This document shows positions 34,985 to 47,160 of a stretch of DNA of 64,000 nucleotides, in pieces. The DNA is from Cucumis sativus (taxonomy: Eukaryota; Streptophyta; Magnoliopsida; Cucurbitales; Cucurbitaceae), in contig NC_026655.2 of the NCBI RefSeq assembly GCF_000004075.3, forward strand, positions 16,663,489-16,727,488. Reading direction: 5' to 3'. Numbering within the stretch: position 1 is the stretch's first letter; each line of letters begins with the position of its first letter. The notes below the pieces were generated by a model, which had not been told where the DNA came from, made no database searches, and was given only the letters and a program-made list of their open reading frames with translations. A program made the translations under genes and the position numbers.

Positions 34985-35841
34985 ACCTGATCACTAAGAC
35001 ATGCCTTCTTCCTACCATTACTGAGGTTGGTCCCTTTTATCCTTGGCTAGTTTGAGAATTTATTGTCAATTTACCTACTGATCTTAATGACCTTGGGGCT
35101 GTGGAGAATAAAAAAGTTCATGTTTGTGGTCTCTGCTTCAATATCTCTCTGACCCTTCTTAATTCCTTTTTGAAGATGACTCTGACTGTTGGTTTTTTAG
35201 TGACTCTTTCTACCCTTGAACAATTAGCATTGGAGCTATCTGCGGGTACTGTTCGTTCATGGCCTACTGATGGTTAACTGTCTGTCATTAAGTTGAGTAT
35301 TAAGTATGCTATTTTGCACAACATTGGCATTGCAAATTGTATCCGTATTCACATGACTCCACTATCTAACACTCTGGCATAATATTTTTTAATTGGTACT
35401 GGTTCCAAGGTTAATGTTAGTGATTTTGTCTTTCGGCATGTTGTGTGACATGTTGATATGTTTGGTATCAACATTCCTATATGGTTCCCTCGTCTGCTAT
35501 GTGGCTTTTTGTTGTCACATCATTACTGATCCATCCATCCTCACTGAAGCTGATGTTGTTGTCCCTGCTCTCAAAGTTTTGCCTATCAACTATTGGTTGT
35601 TTCAAGAGTCTCATGTGTCAAATCTTCCTGCTAGTTTTTGGTCTCCTCTTTCTTGCCCTCAATCTTTTGCTGCTAATATGAGGATTTCGTCGAATGTATC
35701 ATTATCTTTTGATTTGGGAACTTGGTTGGTTCAGTCATTGTTTGAGGAATCACATTCTTTGAGTGTTTTCATTCAAGACTTGCAAGGGATAGTCTTTGGT
35801 CTGACTAGTCGTCGTGTTGCTATTGATTATGTACTATAAGC
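34985..35841 (+). pseudogene. Plant-transposon/envelope-like ORF remnant (Transposase_32 type)
   Basis: Reading across several stops and frames gives VGPFYPWLV, EFIVNLPTDLNDL, VHVCGLCFNISLTLLNSFL, STLEQLALELSAGTVRSWPT and SIKYAILHNIGIANCI, and later LPINYWLFQESHV with LFEESHSL. I recognise this as the additional ORF described as putative plant transposon protein or envelope-like protein in plant LTR retrotransposons. Its function is not established. At least three in-frame stops show that it is dead. The segment 35393-35839 is open by chance over 148 codons and partly overlaps this family. An LTR start follows at 35895, so this is the 3' part of an element. Confidence 0.65.
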
Positions 35842-35894
35842 TCAAACGGGTATTCAATCCAAGATAGGTGAACCTAAAAGAGGGAATGTTAAGA

Positions 35895-36055
35895 TGTTGA
35901 GAGTCCCACATTGAAAAATCCAAGGAGACCCACAGTCCATAAAAGATAGATGAACGACACCTCTCATTACCAATTGGTTTTGAGATGGAATCCCATACAT
36001 CAAACATGCACTTTTGCCATCCAAGTTTTTTTATAGTATTGTTTTTCAATAGAGT
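35895..36055 (+). mobile_element. LTR fragment (TGTTGAGAGTCCCACATTG type)
   Basis: tgttgagagtcccacattga starts at 35895, directly after a purine-rich tract (aaaagagggaatgttaaga), which is how a 3' LTR follows the polypurine tract. The TGTTGAGAGTCCCACATTG start and the following caattggttttgagatggaa are familiar from plant copia LTRs. The right border is not clear. Confidence 0.65.
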
Positions 36056-36059
36056 TGGT

Positions 36060-36700
36060 CATTGGAGATGAACAAAAAAGTTAGTGGTTGGAGTTAGTTG
36101 CTCAAGGTGATCATGAGAGTTGCCCGCCAATGTGATCTTTGCTAAAGTTGGTCGTTAGCAGTGATCTTTGTTGTTGGTATTGATCGTTGTAGGTGGTTGT
36201 CAATGAAGTTGATCATCAAAGGCGATTTTCGTTGAATTTTATCATCAAAGGTAGTTGTTGGAGCTTGCAGTTGAAGACGATCGTTGAAGTTGATTATGAA
36301 AGATGATTTTTGCCGGAGTTTGTAAACATAAGTGGTTGTCGAGGCAGAAGTTGTCGCACGAATTGTTTTTGAAGTTGGTTGTGAGAGTTTGTTTGTTGAA
36401 GTTTGGAATTGTTCATGGGAAGGTGGTTATTTGTTGGTTTTTGTTTGAGTCTGCTATAGGAGATGGTTACCGGAGCCTAAAATTATTCATTGAAGTTGGT
36501 CAGGTTAAGGTGGTTGTTGAAGGTGGTTATTGAAGTTTGTCATAGGAGGGGTTGTTGAAATTTTTTGTCGGAGGTGGTTACCAAAAGTTATCATCAAAGG
36601 TGATTGTCGAAGCTTGAAATTGGTCGTCATAGTTGAATATTGTGTGAAAGTGGTCATCGACGTTGGTTCTTGGAGTGTGACAATGGTAATCATCGACGAT
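36060..36700. repeat. Degenerate GGTTG/GTCG-rich minisatellite-like stretch
   Basis: Words such as gaaggtggttattgaag, aaggtggttgttgaaggt, gttggtcgttagcagtga and tcatcaaaggcgattttc recur for over 600 bases without a fixed period. I see no real reading frame. Comparable vocabulary in the opposite strand occurs at about 40850-41110, and in a drifted form at 55270-55620, so this is a dispersed degenerate repeat. Confidence 0.7.
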
Positions 36701-37567
36701 GACTGATAAGTAAACTCATTGAAAACATGAAAGAAGAGAGAATTATGGTGAGTTGATATAATATACCAACTCAACTTCACTAACATTAAAGTTGGTGGAC
36801 AAAACAATGAGTTGATATATTATACTAACTCAACTCTAGTGTGCTAAACACCTCTGGCAGTTCTAGAACGATAACAAATATAATAATAAATGTGACAGAT
36901 TCATAATTTATATTATTGGGATTTTAAGTGTGTTAGTAACGAAAAGTTATTGAGTGATGGGTAATAAATAAATATAAATGTTAATGCATCACGTTTGTTG
37001 ATTACAAATTTTAGAGTGGAACCTACCTTTGTTCACATTATTGAAGAATTGTGGTGAAATTTGATTAAGAAAAGGTTTGGAATGAAAATTAATTTACCCT
37101 CAAATTGAAATATAAAGGTAAGAACAATTTAAAATTTGGTGAAACGATGTGGTGATAGAGTTACATTCTATGGACTCAGCTAAAAAATGGCCTATAAAAT
37201 GCCACTTTAATCAGTTCCAAACGCGTCCATCGACTTAAATACGGTTCTCAATTTCCCAAAATTTCTCCTTCCATGAAGCTCTACAATCCCTAGATTTCTC
37301 AATTCGGAGCCATCCATTTCCATGCGGTTTCATTGACGACATCTTACAGTTTTTCAATCGTCTTCTTCACCACCATCTGTAAGTCCAATTCCTCTTTATA
37401 GATTCTTGTACTCATTGAATTTCAAACTGTAGATCAGTTATGTAATTAATTACTCTTCTTCAATTTCTTTTCCCCAATCTCAATATATAGTCTCCGATTA
37501 GAGATGTAATTATTTTTCCCCCCTTCTTCTTGAAGGGAATTGCGTTTAGGTCTTTACGATTTTTGTG
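36701..37567 (+). promoter_or_regulatory. Intergenic DNA and 5' leader of the DnaJ gene
   Basis: After the degenerate repeat ends (inverted tgagttgatata / tataccaactcaa words at 36750-36830), the sequence leads into the DnaJ gene. The leader may hold an intron: a donor-like tgtaagtcc at about 37379 and an acceptor-like gcgtttag just before gtctttacg at about 37552. No gene is seen. Confidence 0.45.
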
Positions 37568-38653
37568 ATGGAAGGTAATAAAGATGATGCTTTGAAATGT
37601 TTGAAAATTGGGAAAGAATCTTTGGAAGCTGGGAATCGTACCCGTGCCCTAAAATTTGTGAATAAAGCTCTTCGTCTTGATCCAACGCTTTCCGTAGACG
37701 ATCTCTTATCGGAACTTCAGAACGGTTCCAGTGAGGATTTAGGTGGGGATGCTGGTGAATCTAGGAATAGATCGTCTGATAACTTTTCTTCCAAACCATC
37801 CGATCAGCCTTCGATTCGTCGGAGAGTTCCTGCATCCGGGTCTTCTGAATCTTCGACGTCGGCAATTTATACAGAGGAGCAGATTGAGATTGTGAGGAAA
37901 ATTAAAAAGAAGAAGGATTATTATGAGATTTTGGGATTGGAGAAGAGTTGTAGCACTGAGGATGTTCGAAAGGCGTATAGGAAATTGTCTTTAAAGGTTC
38001 ATCCAGATAAAAACAGTGCTCCTGGTGCTGAAGAAGCGTTTAAGGCTGTATCGAAAGCGTTTCAGTGTCTAAGTAATGAGGAGAGTCGGAAAAAGTACGA
38101 TGTTGTTGGGTCTGATGAGCCAGTTTATGAGAGACGGACTACAAGACATGGTGCACATGGATTTAATGGGTTTTATGAAGGTGATGTTGATGCAGAGGAG
38201 ATATTTAGAAACTTTTTCTTCGGTGGAATGGCGCCTACGACAACACATTTCCGTACTTTCAATTTTGGTACTGGAATGGGAAACAGGACAGCTGATCAGG
38301 GCTCAGGTGGTGGTTTTAGAACTCTGATTCAATTGCTTCCTGTGCTGTTAATATTGCTTTTGAACTTCTTGCCATCCTCAGAACCTATATATGCTCTTTC
38401 CCGTTCCTACCCTTATGAATTCCAGTTTACCACTCAAAAGGGTGTCAATTTTTTTGTGAAATCAACAAATTTTGAGGAAAAGTATCCACCTGGTAGCCCG
38501 GATCGTATAGCAATTGATCGTCACATAGAGAGGGATTATTTTAACATTCTTGCTCAGAATTGTCGTGTTGAGATGCAGCGTCAGCAATGGGGATTTATAA
38601 GAGAAACTCCATATTGTGATATGTTACAGAAGTTTCAGACAGCTGCTTCGTGA
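37568..38653 (+). CDS. Membrane-anchored J-protein with DUF1977 (DnaJ 49-like)
   Basis: This is a single open frame of 361 residues. Residues 1-50 form a TPR-like helical segment ([20 protein letters not shown]). Residues 55-100 are Ser-rich linker. The J domain covers about 117-178 ([20 protein letters not shown]) with the catalytic HPD triad at 145-147, so it should stimulate Hsp70 ATPase. One transmembrane segment lies at about 253-270 ([18 protein letters not shown]). The C-terminal part ([18 protein letters not shown], then [13 protein letters not shown]) is the DUF1977 type found in ER-membrane J proteins related to DNAJB12/B14. Plant members are called chaperone protein dnaJ 49. The real ATG is at 37568; GTG at 37565 is in frame but is not a plant start. 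No lesion is seen. Confidence 0.95.
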   Translation: MEGNKDDALKCLKIGKESLEAGNRTRALKFVNKALRLDPTLSVDDLLSELQNGSSEDLGGDAGESRNRSSDNFSSKPSDQPSIRRRVPASGSSESSTSAIYTEEQIEIVRKIKKKKDYYEILGLEKSCSTEDVRKAYRKLSLKVHPDKNSAPGAEEAFKAVSKAFQCLSNEESRKKYDVVGSDEPVYERRTTRHGAHGFNGFYEGDVDAEEIFRNFFFGGMAPTTTHFRTFNFGTGMGNRTADQGSGGGFRTLIQLLPVLLILLLNFLPSSEPIYALSRSYPYEFQFTTQKGVNFFVKSTNFEEKYPPGSPDRIAIDRHIERDYFNILAQNCRVEMQRQQWGFIRETPYCDMLQKFQTAAS

Positions 38654-41600
38654 ATGAACTAAAGGTTCATTCCATCCCTATGTTTATGTTTTTTTTTTTA
38701 TCAGTTATAGATGTATAATCATAATTGCCTGAGAATGTTTATCAAGTTTCTATTACCGAATCAATTAACTTGTTCTTCCTTGGTACCTCTCTATTTGTTT
38801 GGAATCTAAAAGCCATTTGCAACATGACATTATTTATTTACTATGCTAATACTTGACCTAACAATTCATATTTGTATATGGCTGGATATCGTTTCAATGA
38901 TTCATTTCGACTACTGGGAACCAAAGCTTTCTATGTAGCATGGTGGTAAGCTGCTAGTGATTAGTGAATGTAGCTGCTTTAATTATTTGCCACAGTTTGA
39001 ATGTGTTTCTTGCTATATGTCAGCCTTTTCTTTTATTCGAGATGAAACAATTGCAGATTTTCAAATGTAAGTTCTTTCTCCTGAGTTGCGCATTTCTTCA
39101 AAAACGGGCATAAACAGCTTACACGTTTGTATAAAAATATTTTTTTATTGTCATCATGAATGAGGTTGATGGATATGAATGGTAATTTGTTTCTTATGTC
39201 TTTATAAGCTTCACTTCCATTATTTTTGATGAGTTGTTCTACAGGGAATTTCTCTTTGAAATTCTTTAGTTGACTTTACATTTGATATATATGTTAGCTG
39301 TTTTTTTTTTTTTTTTTTTTTTTTTTTTGTGTATTTTAACTGACACTTCTTGTCCATTGGGTGTTGAGAAAACTAGTTAATGTTATTGTATGTTAATGTT
39401 CTTAACACTCAACATATATCTCTTCTGCAGATGGCTTCTACTGTTGAGTTGTAACTTCAAAGGCGATATTGCTTTGTCTGCCATTAACTCAATCAATGTG
39501 TACAAAAAAGTGAGCGTTTTATTTCAAATGTTTTGCTTCTGCATCGGAAGTTACCATCAAATGTCAGTCTGATAGCTTACGGATTAAGATGGTTGAGTAA
39601 AACACCTGGAGACCATGCTTTAGATAGTGTGATAAATTTTACAGTATTGAATTAATACTACTAAGGTGTTGTGGTGATATAATTTATTGTCTCAACTTTG
39701 AACTTTTGTTATATCAATGTCGTCTATTTTATTTATTTTTCAGTTTATTTGGATGGATAACAACAATTGTTAAAAGGCAATTGTTGGAATAAAACTGAAG
39801 AACTTCATTGAGTAATCATTCAAATGTGTAATTCTCAGACGTAGTAGTAAATCAAAATACTAAACGAACTCTTTTATTATATCCACTAAGTTCTTTAGTT
39901 TTCTATTTTGGGTCTAATAGAGCTTTGGTGGACTAAGACCTTACAACTAGAAAAGGGGGCAAAATCAGAGGATGTGTCTAGAGAATTGAGATCTACTTGA
40001 TCTTCTTTATGTCACATAGGAGTAGAAGATTAGTTAGAAATTTCATCTAGTAGGCGTGTGAATATTGGAGTTGGGTAACAGATACCCATGTCTTGATGAA
40101 TATAAGCGCAATTGAAATTCTTGGGGAGTTATACATTTGTGTATTGAGAAGACCATTTACGAAGCTCGATCTCTTCTCCGGATGAACCATATAGCCAAGA
40201 CAAACCATGAACCAGAATAGAAGAACTTGCCCCACCCATGAGTAAATATTTCGTTTTGAGATATTTCGTTTTGAGATATCAGATGTCGAAGAAGAAGGGA
40301 TTGATATATTCAACATGTTTTATTATGAATCAGTAGTTTATGAATTTACTTAACACAAAATTAAAATTTTAATGTTAACGTAATTGTAATTTTATATTAA
40401 AAAGATTCCCACTGTGTTGTTGTTGCTACTTATTAAACACAAGTTCGAAAGATTAAGGATTTAACTTACATTGTTGTATGTGTATTTATTAGAGATTGTT
40501 TTAAAAGTTCAAACATTTATTTTATATTTCTAAGTCCATTATACACATGATTAAAAGCTCAAGTATCTATTGGTTAGTTTTTAAGATTTAGACACTGAAG
40601 GACTTAATCATAATCATTTTTGGGGTGTTTGAGTCATTGATATGAGTTAGTTTTGGTTGAGTTTTTAACTCAATTTAATGTTTGATCTACCAAACGGTAA
40701 GAACAAACAAAAACTTATAAGATAGAGGGATTTGTCAATTGATTTCCAGCACGAAATACAATAACACTTAGCCTAACAAGAAGGTTGTACTAAAATACTA
40801 ACATTCTTCTGCTATGTCATCTCCAAGGACCATAGCCAACTACTCTTATGGTGAAGTGTAAGGTTTGCTTGGCCACTTCTCTTGTAAACCTTAATAGGAG
40901 GCGAATGATGTTGGTGTTAAATAACTTCTAACTTCACCAATTTCAATGTTTTCAATGATTCTTTTTGTCGACCATCACCAATGTCTAACTCTTATGACGA
41001 TTATCATCAAGGATATGCTTCAACAACCATTTTCAACGGCCAATTCCAACAATCATAACTCCACAAGGGACTCCACTACCTCTAACAATCATTGCTTGGA
41101 TGCAACTACCACTTTTGGGGACTAACTAATGTAAGACTTTGATTGCTTTTCAATACCAATATGCACGATAATTTCTAACCTACAATGTGATGTAAAATGC
41201 CATAAAAATTCCAAACTCCTTGATAGTCTACTTTTTATTTTTTATGTTACACTTATATGTCTCATGACAAACGTCACAAGTACAAATTTTTGTCATAAGT
41301 ACAAATTTGTAAAGTGATTGCTAAAAAGTTATAGGAAAATGCATTATTTCAAAGTAAAACCTATTATTTGAAACTCCCAACCAACAAAACATGCCTACTT
41401 CTAAAAGAAAAAAAGCAATTTATACCTTGTTAAAGTTGTGCAGAATTATTGAAGAAAAGTATTTTGAAAGAATTAGACAAAAAAACATGAATTGACTATG
41501 AATTATCTCAAATGTACTAAACTATAAATTATTTTTTAATTAGAAATTTGTATAATTTTTTAACAATACAAACTTTATAATCATTATTAATTATATATTA

Positions 41601-42274
41601 TATTCATAATAATGTTTAAATTATTTTCTTATTCAAAATACTTTCAATTTATTATGATTTTTATAACTTCCTTATATAAATGTGTATATTTATTATGATA
41701 ATAATCTGAGAATATTTTGTAGTGAAGTATAAAACAAAATCTATTCTAACATGGAAAATTATGGAAATTAATTAATAGCCATGAACAATCTTTCATCTCC
41801 ATCACAAATTTTTACCTAGTATTCAATCGTCGCTGACAACCCTTTATCTCCATCACAAATTTCTACCCAGTTTTCAATCGTCGCCAACAACCCTTTATTT
41901 CTAGCACGTTAACCTTCTAACCTTTCCTTCATAAATTTCTAATTTTCGACACTGTTTACTTCATCCTTCACATTAACCTTTCTTTTTTCCATAGATTTCA
42001 TAGCCTTCAATATCATTGTTCATCTTTTCATATTTGGTCAGAGTTTTATTATATCATTTCATTCTCACTAAACTTTTGGTTAGTATACTTTTTCATTTTT
42101 TGTTATTATTCTACATTCCATTAATTACAAGAACACATATATAATACACATGTATAATGCACATATTATACAGTAAGTCATCCGAAATTTTCGCACTGGT
42201 AAATTTTCATTATTATATTCTATACTGCATAATTAAAGCAATAGTAAACTATAATATATAGTGATAATATATCA
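38654..42274. other. 3' flank of the DnaJ gene and gene-free AT-rich DNA
   Basis: A pure T run of 28 bases lies at 39301-39328. The stretch 40850-41110 carries ccaacaaccatttt / caacggccaattcc-type words, the complement of the repeat at 36060-36700. The stretch 41560-41815 is the inverted partner of 8898-9295. No gene is supported. The open frame at 40047-40316 on the minus strand shows no family features that I recognise. Confidence 0.6.
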
Positions 42275-43420
42275 AAAAACTGAGTCTGGGTATCACCGTT
42301 CGACTTTTGAGGGTAAAAAGCTTTAATCTTACTCAAAATGAGACCACCCAGTAGTTAGGTGTGAACTTTCGAGACCTTTGACACTGTTCTAAGTTGGGTT
42401 GTTTCTTTTTGGACCATAGCATTGACCTTTTTTTCGACGTTCGGGGATGAAACAAAAAAACTGAGTCTAGGGCACCACCGTTCGGCTTTTGAGGGCAAAA
42501 AACTTTAATATCACTCAAATTGAGACCACCTAGTAGTTAGATGTGAACTCTCGAGACCTTTGACATTGTTCTAAGTTGGGTCGTTTATTTCTAGGCCATA
42601 ACATTGACCATTTTTTCGTCGTTTTGGAGTGGAACCAAAAAACTGAGCCTGGAGCACCACCGTTCGGATTTTGTGTGCAAAAAACTTTAATATTACTCAA
42701 AATGAGACCACCCAGTAGTTAAATGTGAACTTTCGAGATCTTTGACACTGTTCTAAGTTGAGTCGTTTTTTTCTAGGCCATAACATTGGCCATTTTTTCA
42801 ACGTTCTGGGACGAAACCAAAAAACTGAGTCTATGACACCACCGTTCGAATTTTGTTGGCAAAAAACTTTAATATTACTCAAAATGAGTCCACCTAGTAG
42901 TTAAATGTGAACTTTTGAGACATTTGACACTGTTCTAAGTTGGGTCGTTTCTTTCGAGGCTATAACATTGGTCCTTTTTTCGACGTTCTGGGACGAAACC
43001 AAAAAACTAAGTCTGGAGCATCACCGTTCGAATTTTGTGGGCAAAAACTTTTAATATTACTCAAAATGAGACCACCCAGTAGTTAGATGTGAACTTTCAA
43101 GACCTTTGACACTGTTCTAAGTTGGGTCGTTTCTTTCTAGGCCATAACATTGGCCCTTTTTTCGATGTTCTGGAACGAAACCAAAAAACTGAGCCTGTGG
43201 ATCATTGTTTGGCTTTTGTAGGCAAAAAACTTTAATATTACTCAAAATGAGACCACCCAGTTGTTAGATGTGAACTCTCGAGACCTTTGACATTATTTTA
43301 AGTTCGGTCGTTTCTTTCTAGGCCATAGCATTGACCATTTTTTCGACGTTCTGGGACGGAACCAAAAAACTGAGTGTGAGGCATCACTGTTCGGCTTTTG
43401 TACGCAAAAGAATTTAATAT
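42275..43420. repeat. Tandem array of a ~182-bp unit, six full copies plus part
   Basis: The landmark (aaaaaactgag) recurs at 42281, 42462, 42644, 42826, 43008, 43190 and 43371, so the period is 181-182 bases. Each unit contains caccgttcggatttt, aaaactttaatattactcaa, aatgagaccacccagtagtt, gtgaactttcgagacctttg and ggccataacattggcc in the same order. Copies differ by scattered substitutions of perhaps 5-10 percent. No gene is seen; short minus-strand frames inside are shadows of the unit. It ends partway through copy seven and abuts a copia fragment directly. I do not know this repeat as a named satellite. It could be a local array inside an old retroelement. Confidence 0.95.
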
Positions 43421-43429
43421 AGGAGAATG

Positions 43430-45640
43430 TGTATTAACTATTGTATATTTGATTAACAGAACTCCATCATGACTGTTAAATTGGAAATCTCTATTCCAAC
43501 TACTCAACAACAGTCTACCTGACTACAAGACCCTAAAGGTGTTCAAATCTCTATGTATGCTTCCACTCTACCACACAATCATTCTAAGTTCCAACCATGG
43601 GCAATACCAACTATATTTATAGGCTATCCGCAAGGCATGAAGGCATACAAACTGTACAATATTGATCAACAGATGCTTTTTGTCTCAAGAGATGTAATTT
43701 TTCATGAAGAAGTCTTTCCATTCAAAGACTCGTCCACTCCCTAGCCATGGAAGATCCATTACTAGATTTTTCTCTACCAAAGGCTTTCCATGAATCTCTA
43801 AATATTATTAATTCTCCACCAAATATACCCACTACTTCTGCTTCACCAATCATGAGCCATGACAATACCTCAGAAGCCATAGTTCAACCCACACAGTTCA
43901 TCCTCATTAACCCAACAACCTGAGAAAAATACTTCAGAAATTTCCAGTAATTCCGCTGTAAGAAGATACATCCGAATCACCAAACAACCTTCTTATCTCC
44001 AAGCCTACCATTGCAATCTTCTTACCTCGCAACCTTGCCACTAAACCTCCACAAAATATCCTCTAAACCAATACATATCATACCAAGCCCTTTCTCATTC
44101 CTTCAAAACATTCCATACTTCAAGTCTCTACCCTACATGAATCAACCTTTTACCATGAGGTTGTCATATATAATGCTTGGAGAAAGGTCATGGAAGTTGA
44201 ACTTAAAGCCATGGAAACTAATAACACATGGAGCATAGTTTCTTTACCAGTCGACAAGAACACTGTAAGGTGCCAATGGATATACAAAATTAAATATAAA
44301 GCTAATGGCACACTGTTGAACGCTACAAAGCGAGACTTGTTGCAAAATGATATACACAAAAAGAAGGTCTTGATTACTTTGAAACTTTCTCACTGGTAGC
44401 CAAGGTGGTTATTGTTAAAGCTTTATTGACCATAGTTGTATCAAAGAACTGGCACTTAATTCAACTGGATGTGAATAATGCTTTTCTTTATGGAGACTTG
44501 TTTGAAGAAGTATACATGAATTTTTCTCTTGGTCATAAACCAAACCTCACCATTCATGGGGAGAAAATGGTGTGCAAACTTCACAAGTCAATATATGGAT
44601 TAAAACAGGCTTCTCTCTAATGGTTTGCCAAGTTCTCTCAATTCCTTATGTTAAATAGGTTTTCAACAATCAATGACAGATTATTGACGTTTTGTAAAAG
44701 GTCGAGGTAACAGTTTTCTTGCACTACTTGTCTATGTTGACGATATTATAATCACTAGAGTAAATTTTGATCTTATTCGAAGTTTACAAATTGTGCTCAA
44801 TCGTGAATTTCTACTCAAGGACTTGAGATCTCTTAGATTTTTTTTCTTGGTCTTGAACTAGCTCGTTCTTCAACATGTATCTTCTTATCACAAAGACATT
44901 ATGCATTATGTTTATTAGAAGAAGCTGACATACTTGGTGCCAAACAAGCATCGATACCTATGGATTCCACAGTAAAATTAAAGAGTTCAGAGAAAGACCT
45001 TATTCAAGATCCAACTACTTATTGTAGATTAGTTGGGAAGCTTCTATACTTGACCATTTCAAAGCCTGATATCAAGTTTACTGTTCAGCCCAACCAATTC
45101 ATGACACAACCAGACATGACACACATGGATGCAACAAATCATCTCTTGAGATACATCAATGGTTCACTTGGTCAACAAATTTTTTTGTTCAAAACAGATG
45201 ATCTATCCCTAAAGGCTTTTGCAAACACGAATTAGCGATCATGCTCTGACACACGTCGTTCAGTTATTGTTTCTTGTGTCTTTCTTGGCAAGTATCTAGT
45301 ATCATGGAAATCAAAGAAACAACAAACAGTTTCACGGTCAACAGCTGAAGCAGAGTACCGAGCGCTAGCCACAGTTTCTTGTGAGGTCATATGGCTTAAA
45401 AGTCTCCTCAAAGAGCTTCACCTTTCAGTAGACACCCCATGTTTCACAAGAGAACCAAACACATAGAGCGTGACTACCCTTTTGTTCGAGATAGGATTGT
45501 TGATGCTTCTACAAGTTACTTCCTGTACGTTCTTCACATCAACTTGTCGATGCTCTCACTAAGCCTCTTAATGCTATAACTTTATCTTTTCACTTATGCA
45601 ATATGGGAGTCAAATATATATTCTCTCCATCTGGAGGGGG
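43430..45640 (+). pseudogene. Copia pol remnant: integrase end, reverse transcriptase, RNase H
   Basis: Pieces in order on the + strand are the integrase C-terminus (FQPWAIPTIFIGYPQGMKAY at about 43570-43640), the reverse transcriptase palm ([51 protein letters not shown] at 44265-44620), the catalytic YVDD site (about 44731), LVGKLLYLTISKPDIKF, and RNase H (SRSTAEAEYRALATVSCEVI at about 45340). These are the enzymes that copy and insert a Ty1/copia element. The frame is broken many times and the gag-protease half is absent at the 182-bp array boundary. A purine-rich tract (ctggagggggagt) follows at 45631, then a 3' LTR. Confidence 0.9.
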
Positions 45641-45642
45641 AG

Positions 45643-45812
45643 TATTAGAACTAATGATAGTTAATAATGTTTGTTAAAAGTTAGTTGGTCTTCATCTTGT
45701 TGAGTTTGTTTTCTTTTCTGTTATATCTCTTCTTTAACTACCTGTGTAAATATCTCTACAAATAGCCCTCTTTGTTCATAAATAAAGCGAGTGAAAGTTT
45801 CTATAAAACTAT
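45643..45812 (+). mobile_element. 3' LTR of the copia remnant
   Basis: The LTR starts tattagaactaatgatagtt right after the polypurine tract ctggagggggag. A TGTTAGAA start is usual, so TA here is probably a mutated TG. It contains ctctacaaatagccctcttt and a polyadenylation-like aataaa near 45780. No paired 5' LTR is visible. The right border is estimated. Confidence 0.6.
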
Positions 45813-47160
45813 GTTTAATAAAACTTGAAATTTGTTTTGATAATCTTACGGTGCTTGTAGAAATGGAGAAATGATATATGTTTAAGAGAAGGGGTCTTGA
45901 TATTGATTCAATCAAGAGTATCTTCTTTTTTGGATTATGATAATTTTTATGTTATATCCCCAAGGTCTGTGGGCACTTGTTGTGCTAGTTGTCCAAGGCC
46001 CCACTACACCTTACATTCCATCTAGGATTGAATTTGGAAGCTTGATGGGAATACAATGACATTAGATGGGTTTTTTTGGAATAACGACGGTTGGTGAGGT
46101 TCTTGGAGGTCACAAGTTTACTAGCAAGAATTTGGGCACTAGCCTAACTCCTTGAAACTAAAACTTTGTGAAAGACTTGAAATTATTCAAAGCTTGAGAT
46201 TGAGTCTAATGCTTTGGAGGCTATTAAACTCCTTAATAGAGAAGAGCGATTTCCTTATTTGAATTGGAGAAACTTATTGAAGACATTCTTTTTCTGGGAC
46301 TTTTGTTAATATTTTGTATTTTTGTCTCATTCTAGAAAGAACAAATTGTTTATTCTATTGCAACTTTGACATCATCTCAAAGTTGGTTTTTTATCTAAAA
46401 AATATTTTTCATGATAATATTCTCCTCTCATTCTTGAAGAGGAGTGTCGATGTAGTAGGTTGTATTTCTAAGTTTGCTTTGTCTAAAACAAAAAGTAGTA
46501 GGTTGTATTTCTAACTCGAAGTAGTAGGTTTGCTCTTCCTCCCACCACCACACCCACACCCACACCTTTGTGATGCCAAAGTTTTTTAGTTTTTCCTTGT
46601 TGCTGTCTTAGATGATGCATAATGTTTATTATTGTTTTTTTTTATGTATGTTACATTGCATGTGCTTTCTTTTTTCTGATTAACTCGTGCCTTGCACAAA
46701 CATTGACTATTTAAATCTATCATAGGTGGAATGATGTCGTTGATGGTGAAGTCTAAGATAGAAGATTTTGTCTTGTGTGAAGTTATTGATAGAGGAGAAC
46801 TTAAGTCCATGAGACATTTAAATGTTCGAGGGAAAAGTGCTACACTGCCTTCAATTACTGGTTGGATTGAATAAGCATATCCTATATAGATTTCACATTT
46901 TAATGAAGTTTCTTCTTTTCAGAATATATATACGTGTGATATTTTGTTGATATACTTGGAAGTAGCTAGGTGAATTTGTTTAGTTTATATTTTTGTTGAT
47001 ACACTTATGGTTAGGCTACACATAAATGGAAGGTTTAGGCTCTTGTTAGAAAAGTTAGGCTAACTACATGTATGTATATGATTAATTGATATATGTTAAA
47101 ATATTATTAGTTCATTGATGGAAAATGTTTTGTCATTCAATTGTTCAATTAGTGTGTACT
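45813..47160. other. Gene-free AT-rich stretch
   Basis: There is no recognisable gene. A locally coding-looking phrase near 46720-46860 has stops in every frame. A short ccacccacacccacac microsatellite lies near 46550. Confidence 0.55.

Noticed and set aside
35393-35839. 148-codon open frame as an independent gene
   Set aside because: It covers the decayed envelope-like/plant-transposon remnant in a mixture of frames; conserved blocks lie in other frames on either side.
42333-42882. Pairs of similar 61-codon minus-strand frames as duplicated genes
   Set aside because: They are the same stretch of the 182-bp tandem unit read twice, with no start or domain signal of their own.
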